DNA of 64,000 bases from Mesorhizobium carmichaelinearum (GCF_900199455.1 NZ_FZQR01000026.1:1-64000); one strand, 5' to 3'. Shown: positions 41,880 to 51,189, counted from the stretch's first letter. Notes: generated by a model not told the origin, from the letters alone. A program made the numbers and translations.

Positions 41880-42250
41880 GCGTCTACGGTGATGGCGCAC
41901 TGTCTGCATCGGCCGTATAGCGTCGCAGCGGGCCCACCGGCTGCCTTGATTGTGCAGGTGCGGCTGGTCGGGAAGTTCCCGCGTTCGGGCAGCTTTGCCG
42001 GCGTCGGCAACCCGGGCGAAGGCTAGGCGGTCGACTATCAGGTGATCGTCGAGATCCGTTCATTCCAAACACTCGTCGACGGCGGCGACCATGCGGAGGT
42101 CGAGTTGTTCGTACGCATCCTGAACGACCGCAATGGCGAGGTGCTTGCCTCGACCTGCTTCACCGCTTCCCCGCCCGCTCGGGCGGCGGCAATCACGCCA
42201 ATGTCAGCGCGCTTGTTCCGGCCGCCCATCGTTGGATCTGTGGAACGTTG
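41880..42250 (+). pseudogene. ABC-transport auxiliary lipoprotein (PqiC/Mla-type) remnant
   Basis: One frame reads GSFAGVGNPGEG, TAG (42024-42026), then AVDYQVIVEIRSFQTLVDGG, AEVELFVRILNDRNGEVLAS and FTASPPA in the same phase. After that the frame shifts (GGGNHANVSAL in another). This is the C-terminal half of the ABC_trans_aux family, the outer-membrane partner of MCE/Mla-type lipid transporters. The in-frame stop, the frameshift and the missing signal peptide show that it is dead. Confidence 0.6.
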
Positions 42251-42351
42251 ACCGCGTCGTATTGACCCGCCGGCTAAATGCAGACTTCGACTGAGGCCCT
42301 GCAAAATCCGACTGCGGCCGTCCCTTGGGACGATGGCTTCGAACCCCCGGG

Positions 42352-42657
42352 CTACCGCCACCGACCAGATCGACCTCTCCATCCGCCCCCGAAACGACCG
42401 CCACCAGCAACCAACCGGATGATTAGGAGAAGTACAATCGCGCCGACGGTGGCATTGACGATCAAGCTTATCGTTCCGCTCCCGAGATGGACGCCTAATC
42501 GGGGCAGCAGCCAGTCCCCGATGAACGCGCCAATGATTCCGATTGCGATGTCCCCGATTAGACCAAAGCCAGAGCCTCGCACGATCTTTCCGGCCAACCA
42601 TCCGGCAATAAGGCCGACTACCAATATGACTATGATGCTCTCGTTCGTCAGATGCAT
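42352..42657 (-). CDS. YmgE/GlsB-family membrane protein
   Basis: 101 residues. GGAGGAT precedes ATG 42657. Three membrane helices with the family's glycine pattern: IIVILVVGLIAGWLAGKIV, FGLIGDIAIGIIGAFIGDW, and LIVNATVGAIVLLLII. The C-terminus is Gly/Arg-rich (GGGWRGRSGRWR). Members of this family (transglycosylase-associated, YeaQ/YmgE) are small inner-membrane proteins induced by stress; mechanism unknown. A frameshifted relative is at 37638-37888. Confidence 0.75.
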   Translation of the reverse strand: MHLTNESIIVILVVGLIAGWLAGKIVRGSGFGLIGDIAIGIIGAFIGDWLLPRLGVHLGSGTISLIVNATVGAIVLLLIIRLVAGGGRFGGGWRGRSGRWR

Positions 42658-43076
42658 GGTGATCCTCCAGGCCCTGGTTTTCGCAGCGCGATTCGTGTCT
42701 ACAACCAGCGAATAGTTCCATAGCCGATCCTCTATCCCCACGAAAGCCATCCCCACGAAAGCCAAAGCGCGTCGGTGGGTCGACGCAAACCTGCGGCCCC
42801 GACCCAACCAATAGGACGGTCGATAACATGGTCACCGATTGCGACCGCTACCCACTCCCGTTGCGGTCGTTCACTTTCGAAGCACGGCGAGACGCGCCAC
42901 CAAGTGGCTCGCCGGATGTGCAGATCGCGCAGGCCTTTTGGTTCCAGCTTACGACGATTGATGACCGGAAACTTGCCGCTGAACCGTGTCATGTGGGCCG
43001 CAGGCAAGATCCTCAACGAGAATCCATGTCGCCCTGCGGACCGAGCCTTGGGCTCCCCCTCCGCACCAAAGGGGCC
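42658..43076. other. Stretch without a supported gene
   Basis: About 420 bases. A plus-strand frame from 42828 (MVTDCDRYPLPLRSFTFEAR) has no ribosome binding site and drifts into low-quality sequence. A short direct repeat CCCCACGAAAGCCA occurs twice near 42738-42763. Confidence 0.35.
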
Positions 43077-43510
43077 CTAGAACCAACCCCGCCATTTGAA
43101 CCACGCCAGCGGAATAACTGCGCTGAGAGCGATCATCCCCAAACCATAGGATAGCCGAAAGCCCAGTCGTATTCGGGCATGCTCTTGAAATTCATTCCGT
43201 AGATGCTCGCCATCAAGGTTGGAGGAATGCCGACGATCGAGACGATGGTGAGGATTTTGAAGATGTCGTTTTGTGCAATGCCGATTAATCCAACCATAGC
43301 GTCGAGCAGGAACTGCACTTTGTCGGAGAGATGCACCTCGTAATTGTCGAGGGACGCTACGTCGAGCTTAAGGCCGTCCATACGGGACGCGAGTTCTCCA
43401 TCGCCCCAGCCTGCGGTCATCCCGCACGCAAAATCGATGGCGCGTCCAAGGGCAAGTAACGCATCACGCTTTTCCGAGAGAGCGTCACCCAGCCTGCCAA
43501 CATGGCGGAG
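43077..43510 (-). pseudogene. CorA-family Mg2+ transporter, C-terminal pseudogene
   Basis: The frame opens after a TAG with VGRLGDALSEKRDALLALGR, then VHLSDKVQFLLDAMVGLIGI and the pore motif of CorA, YGMN (SIYGMNFKSMPEYDW). After GYPM the frame is one base out, and the natural end (ALSAVIPLAWFKWRGWF) lies in the next frame, stopping at 43077. The N-terminal cytoplasmic funnel is missing. So there is both truncation and a frameshift; not functional. Confidence 0.7.
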
Positions 43511-43825
43511 CTAAGACCGCCGCGATATGGACTGCGGTAGCAGTTGCAATGGGCGGCCTTTCGGCGACGATATCGGCATGGATTTCAAATTGGAAGCATA
43601 CGACGCGACCCGCCTGCGCCCCGACGCCTTAGACGCCGTTGCTGACCACAGATGTACTGGGCAGCGGTGGGCTCGACCGAAACATAGGCGGCATAATGGC
43701 CAGAACAATCTCCCCGTCGCGACTATCGTAACGATCCGAATTCGACCGCCAAATTTGAACGCCGCAACAGCACGGCCAGCCTCATGGTAAGCAGTTGCGA
43801 TCCTTGTTTTTGACCGGGCCGGCAA
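43511..43825 (-). pseudogene. M41/FtsH-like small peptidase remnant
   Basis: The start (ATAYHEAGRAVAAFKFGGRI) resembles the HEAGH zinc site of FtsH-type M41 peptidases, with the second His replaced by Arg. The remainder is disrupted, though VASYASNLKSMPI is recognisable from small rhizobial M41-like proteins. It abuts the CorA remnant. Decayed. Confidence 0.45.
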
Positions 43826-43876
43826 GCACCATCCTTCACGAAAAAGGCCCGCTCCAGCATAACAGAGCAGGCGGTT

Positions 43877-44066
43877 CTAAAACGCGCGCCAAGCTATGGC
43901 CCTGTCTTTCAGCAGCTTCATCGCCTTTTCGGCATTGGCCTGAGACGTGTGGGCCTTTGTGCCGGCGTCGGTCATTTTCTTGCCGTCCGCTTTCGTGAAA
44001 CCCCCGAGTACTTCTTCGTCGTGGCGTCCTTCGCGACCCAATCCAATGTTACGCTGGTGGCGAACT
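43877..44066 (-). pseudogene. Small rhizobial protein, frameshifted
   Basis: One frame holds VTLDWVAKDATTKKYS and another FTKADGKKMTDAGTKAHTSQ, then AEKAMKLLKDRAIAW, stop at 43877. The second part looks like the end of a small basic helical protein. The shift lies near 43990 and no start is clear. Confidence 0.4.
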
Positions 44067-44079
44067 GTTTCGCTGATTA

Positions 44080-44104
44080 GGAACTTACGCAGCGGCTAAC
44101 CGTT
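44080..44104 (+). promoter_or_regulatory. EcfG-type promoter
   Basis: GGAAC at 44080-44084, 16 bases, CGTT at 44101-44104; perfect consensus, 27 bases before the ElaB-like gene. Confidence 0.7.
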
Positions 44105-44130
44105 AAGCACCGAATTAAGGAGGTTGCGCC

Positions 44131-44496
44131 ATGGCCGACGAACAGAAAGAAGCCGCAGCACCGAAACCGACGCAGCGCGAAACTCAGGAAGCCTTAGAGA
44201 AGCAGGTTGCACAGCTGAAGCGCGAGATCAACAAGATCAATCGAACGCTGGCCGAGCGCGCAGAAGAGGTCGTCGAGGAAGCCGCTGGCTGGTATGACAG
44301 CGCAGCCGATCGCGCAGGCCGAACTGCCCAGGCGCTCCGGACCGGGGCCCAGTCGGTTTCCGGGGCGGTCCAAGAAAATCCCGGTACGGTCTCAACAGCC
44401 TTCATTCTCGGGGCTGCGATAGGATTACTGGTTGGGCTCTCCCTCAGTGACGCACATTTGCGAAGTCGGGATCGCTGGTTTACTAGCGGCCGATAG
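44131..44496 (+). CDS. ElaB/DUF883-like membrane-anchored protein
   Basis: 121 residues. AAGGAGG lies 7 bases before the ATG. A coiled coil (20-50, ALEKQVAQLKREINKINRTL), an amphipathic stretch (DSAADRAGRTAQALRTGAQS), then one C-terminal membrane helix with the family motif ENPGTVSTAFILGAAIGLLV. Proteins of this family attach to the inner membrane and, in E. coli, can bind ribosomes in stationary phase. The EcfG-type promoter directly upstream supports stress control. Confidence 0.8.
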   Translation: MADEQKEAAAPKPTQRETQEALEKQVAQLKREINKINRTLAERAEEVVEEAAGWYDSAADRAGRTAQALRTGAQSVSGAVQENPGTVSTAFILGAAIGLLVGLSLSDAHLRSRDRWFTSGR

Positions 44497-44830
44497 AACT
44501 GGCAGTTCGGAGCCAACTTTCTCTTGTTGAGCGCGACGGTGCAGTGGGTCCTTGGGAAATCAACCGAGACGATCCCCTCGTCGGCGTAGAAGGTCAACTT
44601 GTCGACGGCGACCTGTCTTCCATACCAGATGACTGTATAGGCCCCGGTCGCGCTCCATGCTTGGAACGAAGAATAGAAGCGTTCAGGCCGCGCGACACTT
44701 CTCGTTTTCGTTTCCTTATCAGACAAATTTCATGAAACGGGTGGCGTTTCGGGCACCTTTGCGGTCTGAGCGCATGCTTGAAGAGATCTCACCGTCATGG
44801 TTTTCTGCATAAGTAAGGTCTAATACGAAC
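44497..44830. other. Stretch with one uncertain frame
   Basis: On the minus strand 44497-44726 is open and reads YTVIWYGRQVAVDKLTFYAD and then IVSVDFPRTHC, which looks protein-like. Its continuation runs antisense through the ElaB-like gene, so I do not call a gene. No other feature is seen. Confidence 0.3.
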
Positions 44831-45019
44831 CGATCCCGCGGTGGGAGGGCGGCTACGGAGACGACCGCAAGCGGCGTCATGAACTGCCACTTCAATCGCT
44901 CGAGAAATATACCGCCGAAAACGCCCTGCAAAAGGTCGGCAAGTTCACGATGGAGATCGTCAAGCGGTCGGACAGCGCTAAAGGCTTCGAAGTCCTGCCG
45001 CGCCGATGGGTCGCGTAGC
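44831..45019 (+). pseudogene. IS5-type transposase remnant (C-terminal)
   Basis: Broken frames contain EGGYGDDRKRR, then LQKVGKFTMEIVKRSDSAKG and FEVLPRRWV, which matches the region around the last catalytic residue of IS5/IS1182-like transposases (pattern IIKRSD.AKGFEVLPRRWVVERT). The catalytic ERT block is missing. Confidence 0.55.
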
Positions 45020-45133
45020 GCGGGCAGCGCCGTTCATAGTGAGGGCGAGTGGTTTCGGTCCAGGGCATCATGATCTCCGTCGAATCTCAGCAATCCGACA
45101 GAATCACAACCCGCTGAAATCACTCACTTCTTT

Positions 45134-45898
45134 TTGGAGCGGACACTTAAAGGACAAGGCGATTGCCATCGAGAACGACATCCGCGGGCTGTTGCGGCAA
45201 GCGACCTGACGGACGCGGAGTGGGCGCTGATCGAGCCGCTGATGCCGGCGCCGAACCGGATCGGCCGGCCCCGCAAGACGGACCTGCGCGAGGTCGTGAA
45301 CGCGCTCCTTTACATGGCGTCGTCGGGTGGAGCATGGCGGCTTCTGCCGAAGGACTTCCCACCGTTCTTGACGGTGCAGAAATACTTCTGGCGCTGGCGG
45401 GACGAAGGATTGCTGCGCGCCATCAACAATGAACTCGTCATGGCGGCGCGCGAACGGGAAGGCCGGGAGGCAAGCCCGTCGGCCGGCGTCATCGACAGCC
45501 AGTCGGTCAAGACCACCGAAAGCGGCGGAGTTCGTGGCTTCGACGCCGGCAAGAAGGTCAAGGCCCGCAAGCGGCACATCGTCGTCGACACGCTGGGCCT
45601 GCTGGTCGGCGTCGTCGTTCACGCCGCCGACATCCAGGACCGCGACGGCGCGCCGGCCGTCCTGAAATCCATACTCGAGCGCTGGCCCTGGCTGCGCCAT
45701 GGTCTTTGCCGATGGTGGCTATGCAGGCCGAAACTGCGGGGCGTCGGCTGGATGACAAGATGGCGCCGCCTCGTTCGCGACTACGAGCAGCGCATCGACG
45801 TCTCGCAAGCCATGATCCTTGTCGCAATTGGCGGAAATCTCATCCGCCGAAACGCTCTGTCTCATCGCGAATCGTCTTGGCGCGCATTAACCTCATGA
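45134..45898 (+). pseudogene. IS5-family transposase, internal deletion
   Basis: The frame holds SDLTDAEWALIEPLMPAPNR, GRPRKTDLREVVNALLYMAS and VIDSQSVKTTESGG (first Asp), then KARKRHIVVDTLGLLVGVVV. At about 45690 FADGGYAG is out of frame (GLCRWWLCRPKL), and the DNA jumps to a C-terminal piece (WRRLVRDYEQRID, AMILVAIGG). The region with the second and third catalytic residues is thus damaged. It lies between the remnant at 44831 and the sugar ABC operon. Confidence 0.7.
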
Positions 45899-46129
45899 TC
45901 ATTTCCATCCGCTCCGCTCGACTGCGCAACCCGGATCCGCCGGCGCCGGCATTGGCCTCATCACTTGATGCTGAGCTCCACCGGGCGAATGGGTGGGATG
46001 AGGAATCCCGTCCGCGCCGTATCCTGACATATTGGAGCACATCGCCGACTGCGAACCTTGACCGCAGGGGCGGTGCAGCCATAATGCCGCCGTGGCTCGT
46101 TTCCCGACGAGCTGAAATGGGAGGAAGTT

Positions 46130-47149
46130 ATGACTGAGACAGTAAATAACGACCGGCGCAATTTCCTGACCGCGGCTTCGCTTGGAGGGGCGGCCACACT
46201 TCTGGGCGGCTTCGGCATTAGCCAGGCCAGCGCCGCCCCCATGGCCAGCGGACGTTCGGAAAAGCCGCTCAAGGCGGCCTTCTCCAATGCCGGACTTCAG
46301 GCGACTTGGTGCGCCCAAGGCAAGGAGGCGGCCGAATTCTGGGGTAAGCTGTTCAACGTCGAGGTGACCTGGTTCGACGGTGAGCTCGACGCGGTCAAGC
46401 AGCGTGCCGCGATCGACAACATGGCTTCGCAAAAATGGGATTTCGTTGCCATCCAGGCGTTCGGCATCGGTACCCTTGTGCAGCCGGTGCAGAAGATGAT
46501 CGACGCGGGCATCCCGGTGATCGACATGGACACGCTGATCGCGCCGCTCGACAAGATCAATGTGCACAGCTTCCTCGCGCCGGACAACGAGTTCATGGGC
46601 TCGTCTGTGACCCAGGCGCTGGTCACCGCCATCGGCGGCAAGGGCAAGGTCATCACAACGCAGGGCGCGCTCGGCCATACCGGCGCGCAGGGGCGCAACC
46701 GGGGCTTCGAGTCCGTGATCAAGCAGCATCCCGACATCGAGGTCTTGGAAAACCAGCCGGCCGATTGGGACGTCACCAAGGTGGCGCGCCTGTGGGAGAC
46801 CTATCTGACGAAATATCCGCAGATCGACGCGGCCTATTTCCACAATGACGACATGGCGCTCGCCGCATACAACGTGATGAAGGCGCATAATCGCACCGAC
46901 ATTAAGCTCGGCGGCTGTGACGCAATGCCCCCGGCGATCGCCGCCGTGACCGAGGGCCGCATGCATGCGACCGTCCGCAATCCCTCCTGCCGCATTCACG
47001 GCGGGGCGATCGTGGCGGGCGTCGCCGCGGTGACGAGTGGCGAGAAGTCGGGCCAGGGCATTCCGAAGAGCGTCGTCACCGACGGTCCGGTCGTCACCAA
47101 GGCCAATGCCGCCGGGATGCAGTGGATGGAAGATCATTTCCTGATCTGA
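46130..47149 (+). CDS. Sugar ABC transporter, Tat-exported substrate-binding protein
   Basis: 339 residues. GGGAGGA lies 5 bases before the ATG. Tat signal with twin Arg (NDRRNFLTAASLGG), then a periplasmic-binding-protein type I fold of the RbsB/XylF kind: LKAAFSNAGLQATWC, VEVTWFDGELDAVKQ, MIDAGIPVIDMDTL, HNDDMALAAYNV and DIKLGGCDAMPPAIA. It catches a sugar or polyol in the periplasm for the double-domain ATPase and permease encoded after it. The exact sugar cannot be read from sequence. It heads the operon. Confidence 0.85.
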   Translation: MTETVNNDRRNFLTAASLGGAATLLGGFGISQASAAPMASGRSEKPLKAAFSNAGLQATWCAQGKEAAEFWGKLFNVEVTWFDGELDAVKQRAAIDNMASQKWDFVAIQAFGIGTLVQPVQKMIDAGIPVIDMDTLIAPLDKINVHSFLAPDNEFMGSSVTQALVTAIGGKGKVITTQGALGHTGAQGRNRGFESVIKQHPDIEVLENQPADWDVTKVARLWETYLTKYPQIDAAYFHNDDMALAAYNVMKAHNRTDIKLGGCDAMPPAIAAVTEGRMHATVRNPSCRIHGGAIVAGVAAVTSGEKSGQGIPKSVVTDGPVVTKANAAGMQWMEDHFLI

Positions 47150-47240
47150 TCTCCTTGCACCGGCTGGCCGGCTGACGATCCGCCGACCAGCCGGAACCCA
47201 TCCTCAAGCAGCCCCCGAAGGGCAAGCGCCACGGGCCGTC

Positions 47241-48761
47241 ATGGACGCTGAAGCCGAAGCAGCCTTGCGAGAGGGCGCGCCGCGCCTTCACATGGTAGGG
47301 ATATCCAAATCGTTCGGCGGCGTCGCGGCGCTGCGCGACGTAGATTTTTTGCTGCGCGCCGGTGAGATCCACGGCCTCGTCGGCGAAAACGGCGCCGGCA
47401 AATCGACGCTGATGAAGATCATCGCCGGCGTTCACGCCGGATATCGCGGCCGCATGCTGATCGACGGGCGAGAGGCCCAGTTCCGATCCGCCCGCGACGC
47501 GCTGGCAGCGGGCATCGGCATGGTTCACCAAGAGCTCAGCGTCGTTCCCGATCTTACCGTTGCCGAAAACGTTTTTCTGGGAAAGCAGCCGACCAAGCGC
47601 GGGATGATCGATTGGCCCGGCATGGTTGCGGGCGCCCGGCAGCAATTGGCGAGCCTTGGCATCGACGTCGACCCGCGCGCGCCCATGGGATCGCTGTCGA
47701 TCGGCCTGCAGCAACTGATCGAACTCGCCCGCGTGCTTTTTTCGGGGGCTCGCATCATCATCCTGGACGAACCAACCTCGGCGCTGTCGCCGCCCGAGGT
47801 GCAGCGCCTGTTCGAGGTGCTGCGCGGCGTTCGCGCCAGCGGCCGCAGCATCGTCTTCATTTCGCATTTCCTCGACGACATCCTTTCGGTTTCGGACACG
47901 GTGACCATCTTCCGCAACGGGCGCCGTGTCGTCACGGAGGCCGTCGGCAAGATCGACAAGGGGTGGGTCATCAAACGCATGATCGGCAGCGGTCACGAGG
48001 GGCTCGAGGAAAGTTACACCGGAGCGATAACTCTGGGCAGCAGGCCCAGTGCTCCCGTAATGCTGTCAGCGCGCGAGCTTTCCGCCAGCCGCGCTTTCGC
48101 CGACGTTTCGCTCGATGCGCGGTCGGGCGAAATCCTCGGCGTGTACGGGTTCATGGGCTGCGGCCAGATAGAGCTGGCGCGGACCTTGTTCGGAAAGCTG
48201 AAGCCGACGACGGGCTCGCTTTCGATCGACGGCCAAGTGAGGCGCTTCCACAACACCAACCAGGCGCGGCGCGCCGGCATCGCCTTCGTCCCCGAAAGCC
48301 GCCGCTCCATGCTTTTCTACCAGGAGCCGGTCTACAAGAACGTCTCGATCAGCGTGCTTGGCCGCATCTCCCGCCTATGGCTGAGGCCGGCGGCCGAGCG
48401 AGACATCGCCCGCCGCCATGTCGCGGCGCTGAACATCCGCCCGCCGGATGTGGCGGCGCTGCTCGCCGGCCTGTCGGGCGGCAACCAGCAGAAAGTAGCG
48501 CTGGCGAAATGGCTGACCTTCATGCCGAAGGTGCTGATCCTGAGCGAACCGACCCGCGGCATGGACGTCGGCGCCAAGGACGATGTCGTGAAGATCGTGC
48601 GGGGCCTGCGCGACCAGGGGCTCGCGGTCATCGTGGTCTCGGCGGAGCCGGAAACCGTGCTGTCGCTCGCCGACCGCATCGTCGTCATGAAGAAGGGGCG
48701 TATCGTGCGCGAGTTCGCCGGCGAAACGATCAGCAAGGACCGGCTGCTGGAAGCCGCGTGA
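47241..48761 (+). CDS. Sugar ABC transporter ATP-binding protein (RbsA-like, two domains)
   Basis: 506 residues with two tandem ABC domains. Domain 1: Walker A GENGAGKST, signature LSIGLQQLIE, Walker B IIILDEPTSALS. Domain 2: Walker A degenerate (GFMGCGQIE), signature LSGGNQQKVALA, and LILSEPTRGMDVGA in place of the usual LILDEP (the Asp before the catalytic Glu is Ser). Degeneracy of domain 2 is normal in this family. It powers import of the sugar bound by the protein encoded upstream. It starts 91 bases after the binding protein and ends 13 bases before the permease. Confidence 0.85.
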   Translation: MDAEAEAALREGAPRLHMVGISKSFGGVAALRDVDFLLRAGEIHGLVGENGAGKSTLMKIIAGVHAGYRGRMLIDGREAQFRSARDALAAGIGMVHQELSVVPDLTVAENVFLGKQPTKRGMIDWPGMVAGARQQLASLGIDVDPRAPMGSLSIGLQQLIELARVLFSGARIIILDEPTSALSPPEVQRLFEVLRGVRASGRSIVFISHFLDDILSVSDTVTIFRNGRRVVTEAVGKIDKGWVIKRMIGSGHEGLEESYTGAITLGSRPSAPVMLSARELSASRAFADVSLDARSGEILGVYGFMGCGQIELARTLFGKLKPTTGSLSIDGQVRRFHNTNQARRAGIAFVPESRRSMLFYQEPVYKNVSISVLGRISRLWLRPAAERDIARRHVAALNIRPPDVAALLAGLSGGNQQKVALAKWLTFMPKVLILSEPTRGMDVGAKDDVVKIVRGLRDQGLAVIVVSAEPETVLSLADRIVVMKKGRIVREFAGETISKDRLLEAA

Positions 48762-48774
48762 GGGAGAGCGCCGA

Positions 48775-49800
48775 ATGACCGTGCCGGCTCAGGAAAACGC
48801 CGAAGCGCAGCCGTCGCGGGTAGGCGCCTTCATCCGCAACCGGATACGCAACATCGCCCCGTTCGCGACGCTGATCATCCTTCTGGCCTTCTTCAGCATC
48901 GCCAGCCCGTCGTTCTTCACCGTCGACAACGGAGTCAACGTGCTGACGCAAGTCTCCGTCACCGGGGTCATGGCGGTGGGGCTCACCTTCGTGATCTTGT
49001 GCGCGGAGATCGATCTTTCGGTGGCGGCGATCGCCAATGCGACGGGCATCGCCGTCGCCTATTTCACGCTGCAGGAATCCTACGTCAACATTCCCAACAT
49101 CCCGTTGCCGGGCTTCGCCGCGATCGGGCTGGCGCTGCTGGTGTGCGCCATTCTCGGTCTGGTCAACGCCTTCGGCACCACGATTATCAGCATTCCCTCC
49201 TTCATCATGACGCTCGCCATGATGCAGATCGGCGCCGGCATTTCCGCGCTGCTGGTGCGCGGCCAGATAGCCTATGCGGTTCCGGATCTGGTGACGACGC
49301 TGGGATCGGGCGCGGTCGGCGGCGTTCCATGGATCGTCATCGTGCTCGGCGTCTTCCTGGTTGTCGGCCATGTCGTGCTGACCTACACGCGGTTCGGCCG
49401 CTACGTCTACATGGTCGGCGGCAACCGCGAAGCGGCGGAATATTCCGGCGTCAACGTCAAGGTCGTGCTCGGCGCGGTCATGGTCATTTCTGCGGTCTGT
49501 TCGGGCGTGGCCGGAATGATCGGCGTCGCCCATTTCGGCAGCGCCCAGCAGAACGAGTTCGACGGCTATCTGCTTGATGCCATCGCTGCCGTGGTGGTCG
49601 GCGGCACCAGCCTGTTCGGCGGCCGCGGCGGCATCGGCAATACCATCATCGGTTTGTGCATCCTCGGCGTCCTGAACAACGGGCTCGACCACGTCCAGAT
49701 CGACAGTTTCCTGAAGATTCTGATCCGCGGCATCATCTTGCTCGTCGCGCTGATCATAAACGTCTATGTGCAGAACCTGCGCGACCGGGAGCGCGGCTGA
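48775..49800 (+). CDS. Sugar ABC transporter permease (RbsC-like)
   Basis: 341 residues, about ten membrane helices: FATLIILLAFFSIASPSFFT, GVMAVGLTFVILCAEIDLSV (the conserved block GIDLSVG appears as EIDLSVA), FIMTLAMMQIGAGISALLV, and GGTSLFGGRGGIGNTIIGL near the end. It forms the channel of the importer as a homodimer with the RbsA-like ATPase. AGGGAGA precedes the ATG. It closes the operon; no kinase or regulator follows. Confidence 0.85.
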   Translation: MTVPAQENAEAQPSRVGAFIRNRIRNIAPFATLIILLAFFSIASPSFFTVDNGVNVLTQVSVTGVMAVGLTFVILCAEIDLSVAAIANATGIAVAYFTLQESYVNIPNIPLPGFAAIGLALLVCAILGLVNAFGTTIISIPSFIMTLAMMQIGAGISALLVRGQIAYAVPDLVTTLGSGAVGGVPWIVIVLGVFLVVGHVVLTYTRFGRYVYMVGGNREAAEYSGVNVKVVLGAVMVISAVCSGVAGMIGVAHFGSAQQNEFDGYLLDAIAAVVVGGTSLFGGRGGIGNTIIGLCILGVLNNGLDHVQIDSFLKILIRGIILLVALIINVYVQNLRDRERG

Positions 49801-50521
49801 AGCTACGGTGCGGGTCTGCAGGGCTTGCGCCGATACACTTGGAAAAGAACCTTCTAGACCATCGACAACCCGTTCGGCGCGAGGTTTTCACCCATGTCTT
49901 AGGGTCGTTCTGTAAGCCAAGTTTCCGGTGTACAGGGTATGTTGTAGCGGGAGAGCGCTACCGCCCTTATACAAAATCATGGAGACCTGACGCATTGCGA
50001 GATAAGGCCTCTTCCGCGATCGACCGTCGCGGGCCAGAAGCTTGCCATGACCGGCAACACGTAGATCCTCAAGAACGATAAGCGCCTGCGAGCTGGAGGA
50101 GATTTATCGCCGCAGCCTCGGTCAGCACGGATTCCCTGCGCCATCCATAACGAAACTGGCCCAACCGCTGAGCGGCAGAGCAAAACACCGTTGTCTCAAG
50201 TTTTAGAGGCTGCGGCGCCACGCTTTCGGTCATCCCAATACCTTGAAAACCAGAGACGATGCTCCGTTGCCGCTTCGATTAACCATTCGTGGAACAGCCT
50301 GACCGAGGGCCCATCGCCCCGTGTTGATTCTGGAGCATCGCGCCGCGTCGTCAAGGGGATTCTAATGTATGTGCGGTCCCGAACTCCCCAACCGTCCAGA
50401 CCGCCGCTGAACGGTCTTGTCCCAAGGAGTGGTGCAGCTGACGGCTTGGTCGCCGCACTCTCCGGCATGGGCCGGGATGATCAGCGTGCCACGGCTGGCA
50501 GGCTGATCAGGGGATCATCGC
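49801..50521. other. Long stretch without a recognised gene
   Basis: About 720 bases after the permease. Frames on both strands are short and unsupported. The region ends in an IS256 fragment, so it probably represents insertion and deletion debris. Confidence 0.4.
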
Positions 50522-50665
50522 TCACCTGGCAGCGAGCTTGGGCACCTTCGGCCGGATCTGGTTGGCGACAGCACGCCATTGGGTGCCGGCGGCTTCTGGC
50601 GTCTCCTGGGCAAACGCGGTTGTGATGAACGCGGAGGCGACACGGCAGCTCTGGCCGGCATGGGC
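50522..50665 (-). pseudogene. IS256-family transposase fragment
   Basis: The minus frame reads CRVASAFITTAFAQETPEAA and then TQWRAVANQIRPKVPKLA, matching the central part of IS256 transposases (pattern RVVSAFI.TAFAQ...A..QWR.VADQLRPK.PKLA). Both ends are missing. Confidence 0.5.
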
Positions 50666-51055
50666 CGGGCCGCAAGAGCGGCTTCCGGTGAGGCTGTTGC
50701 CGGGAAGGAGTCGACTTTCCAGTTCACACTCACCAACACAGGGAGCGCGCCGGCAACCGACCTCGAACTGTCTGCCAGCCAGCCCACCGGCTGGAAGGTC
50801 GAGTTCGAGCCGAAGCGCATCGATACCCTCGCACCCAACGCAACAAGCCAGGTTGACGTGAAGATCACCCCGTCCGAGCGGGCGATCGTAGGCCACTACA
50901 TGGTCCCGGTTCGTGCAAGCGGCGGCACCGTTTCTGAATCCGCGCCGTTCCGTGTCACGGTCAAAACCTCGGCCATGTGGGGCATTGCTGGGCTCGGTGT
51001 CATCGCGGGAGCCGTCGCTCGTCCTTGGCATGGCAGTGATGAGGTACGGACGGCG
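50666..51055 (+). pseudogene. NEW3-domain protein, C-terminal half, frameshifted
   Basis: The frame shows a NEW3-type Ig-like domain (STFQFTLTNTGSAPATDLEL, SASQPTGWKVEFEPKRIDTL, VDVKITPSERAIVGHYMVPV, ESAPFRVTVKTSAMWG) followed by a membrane anchor GIAGLGVIAGAVA. One base is missing at GTCGCT-CGTCC: the other frame continues VVLGMAVMRYGRR and stops just before the ATG at 51056. Such proteins sit in front of ABC-2 export genes. The N-terminal half has been replaced by the IS256 piece. Confidence 0.6.
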
Positions 51056-51189
51056 ATGAGCACCACGGTCATAGAGGCAAAAGACCTCGCCAAGCGTTAC
51101 GGCGCGGCAGTTGCCGTGTTTCGTCGCGGCAATGATCCTACTCTCAGTCGCTTATGTCGTCTTCCAGCGCCATCGTACCACCGCTTCGG
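51056..51189 (+). pseudogene. Deletion scar: ABC ATPase start joined to a permease end
   Basis: MSTTVIEAKDLAKRYGAAVA is the beginning of an ABC-2-type ATP-binding protein, with its first strand and A-loop Tyr. After about 20 codons the sequence becomes FVAAMILLSVAYVVFQRHRT TASG in another frame, the last membrane helix and tail of an ABC permease. Everything between has been deleted. Confidence 0.5.

Noticed and set aside
42325..42350. tRNA-like T-arm sequence (GCTTCGAACCCCC)
   Set aside because: No acceptor, D or anticodon stem can be drawn around it, and it lies at the end of the YmgE-type gene.
44497..44726. Minus-strand frame with protein-like sequence (YTVIWYGRQVAVDK)
   Set aside because: The frame continues antisense through the ElaB-like gene and has no ribosome binding site, so coding is not supported.
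45899..47137. Open frame of 412 codons on the minus strand
   Set aside because: Antisense of the sugar-binding protein gene, without start signals or family resemblance.
46130..49800. Whether the sugar ABC operon belongs to rhizopine or inositol catabolism
   Set aside because: No catabolic gene is adjacent and the binding protein does not reveal its ligand by sequence, so no specific sugar is claimed.
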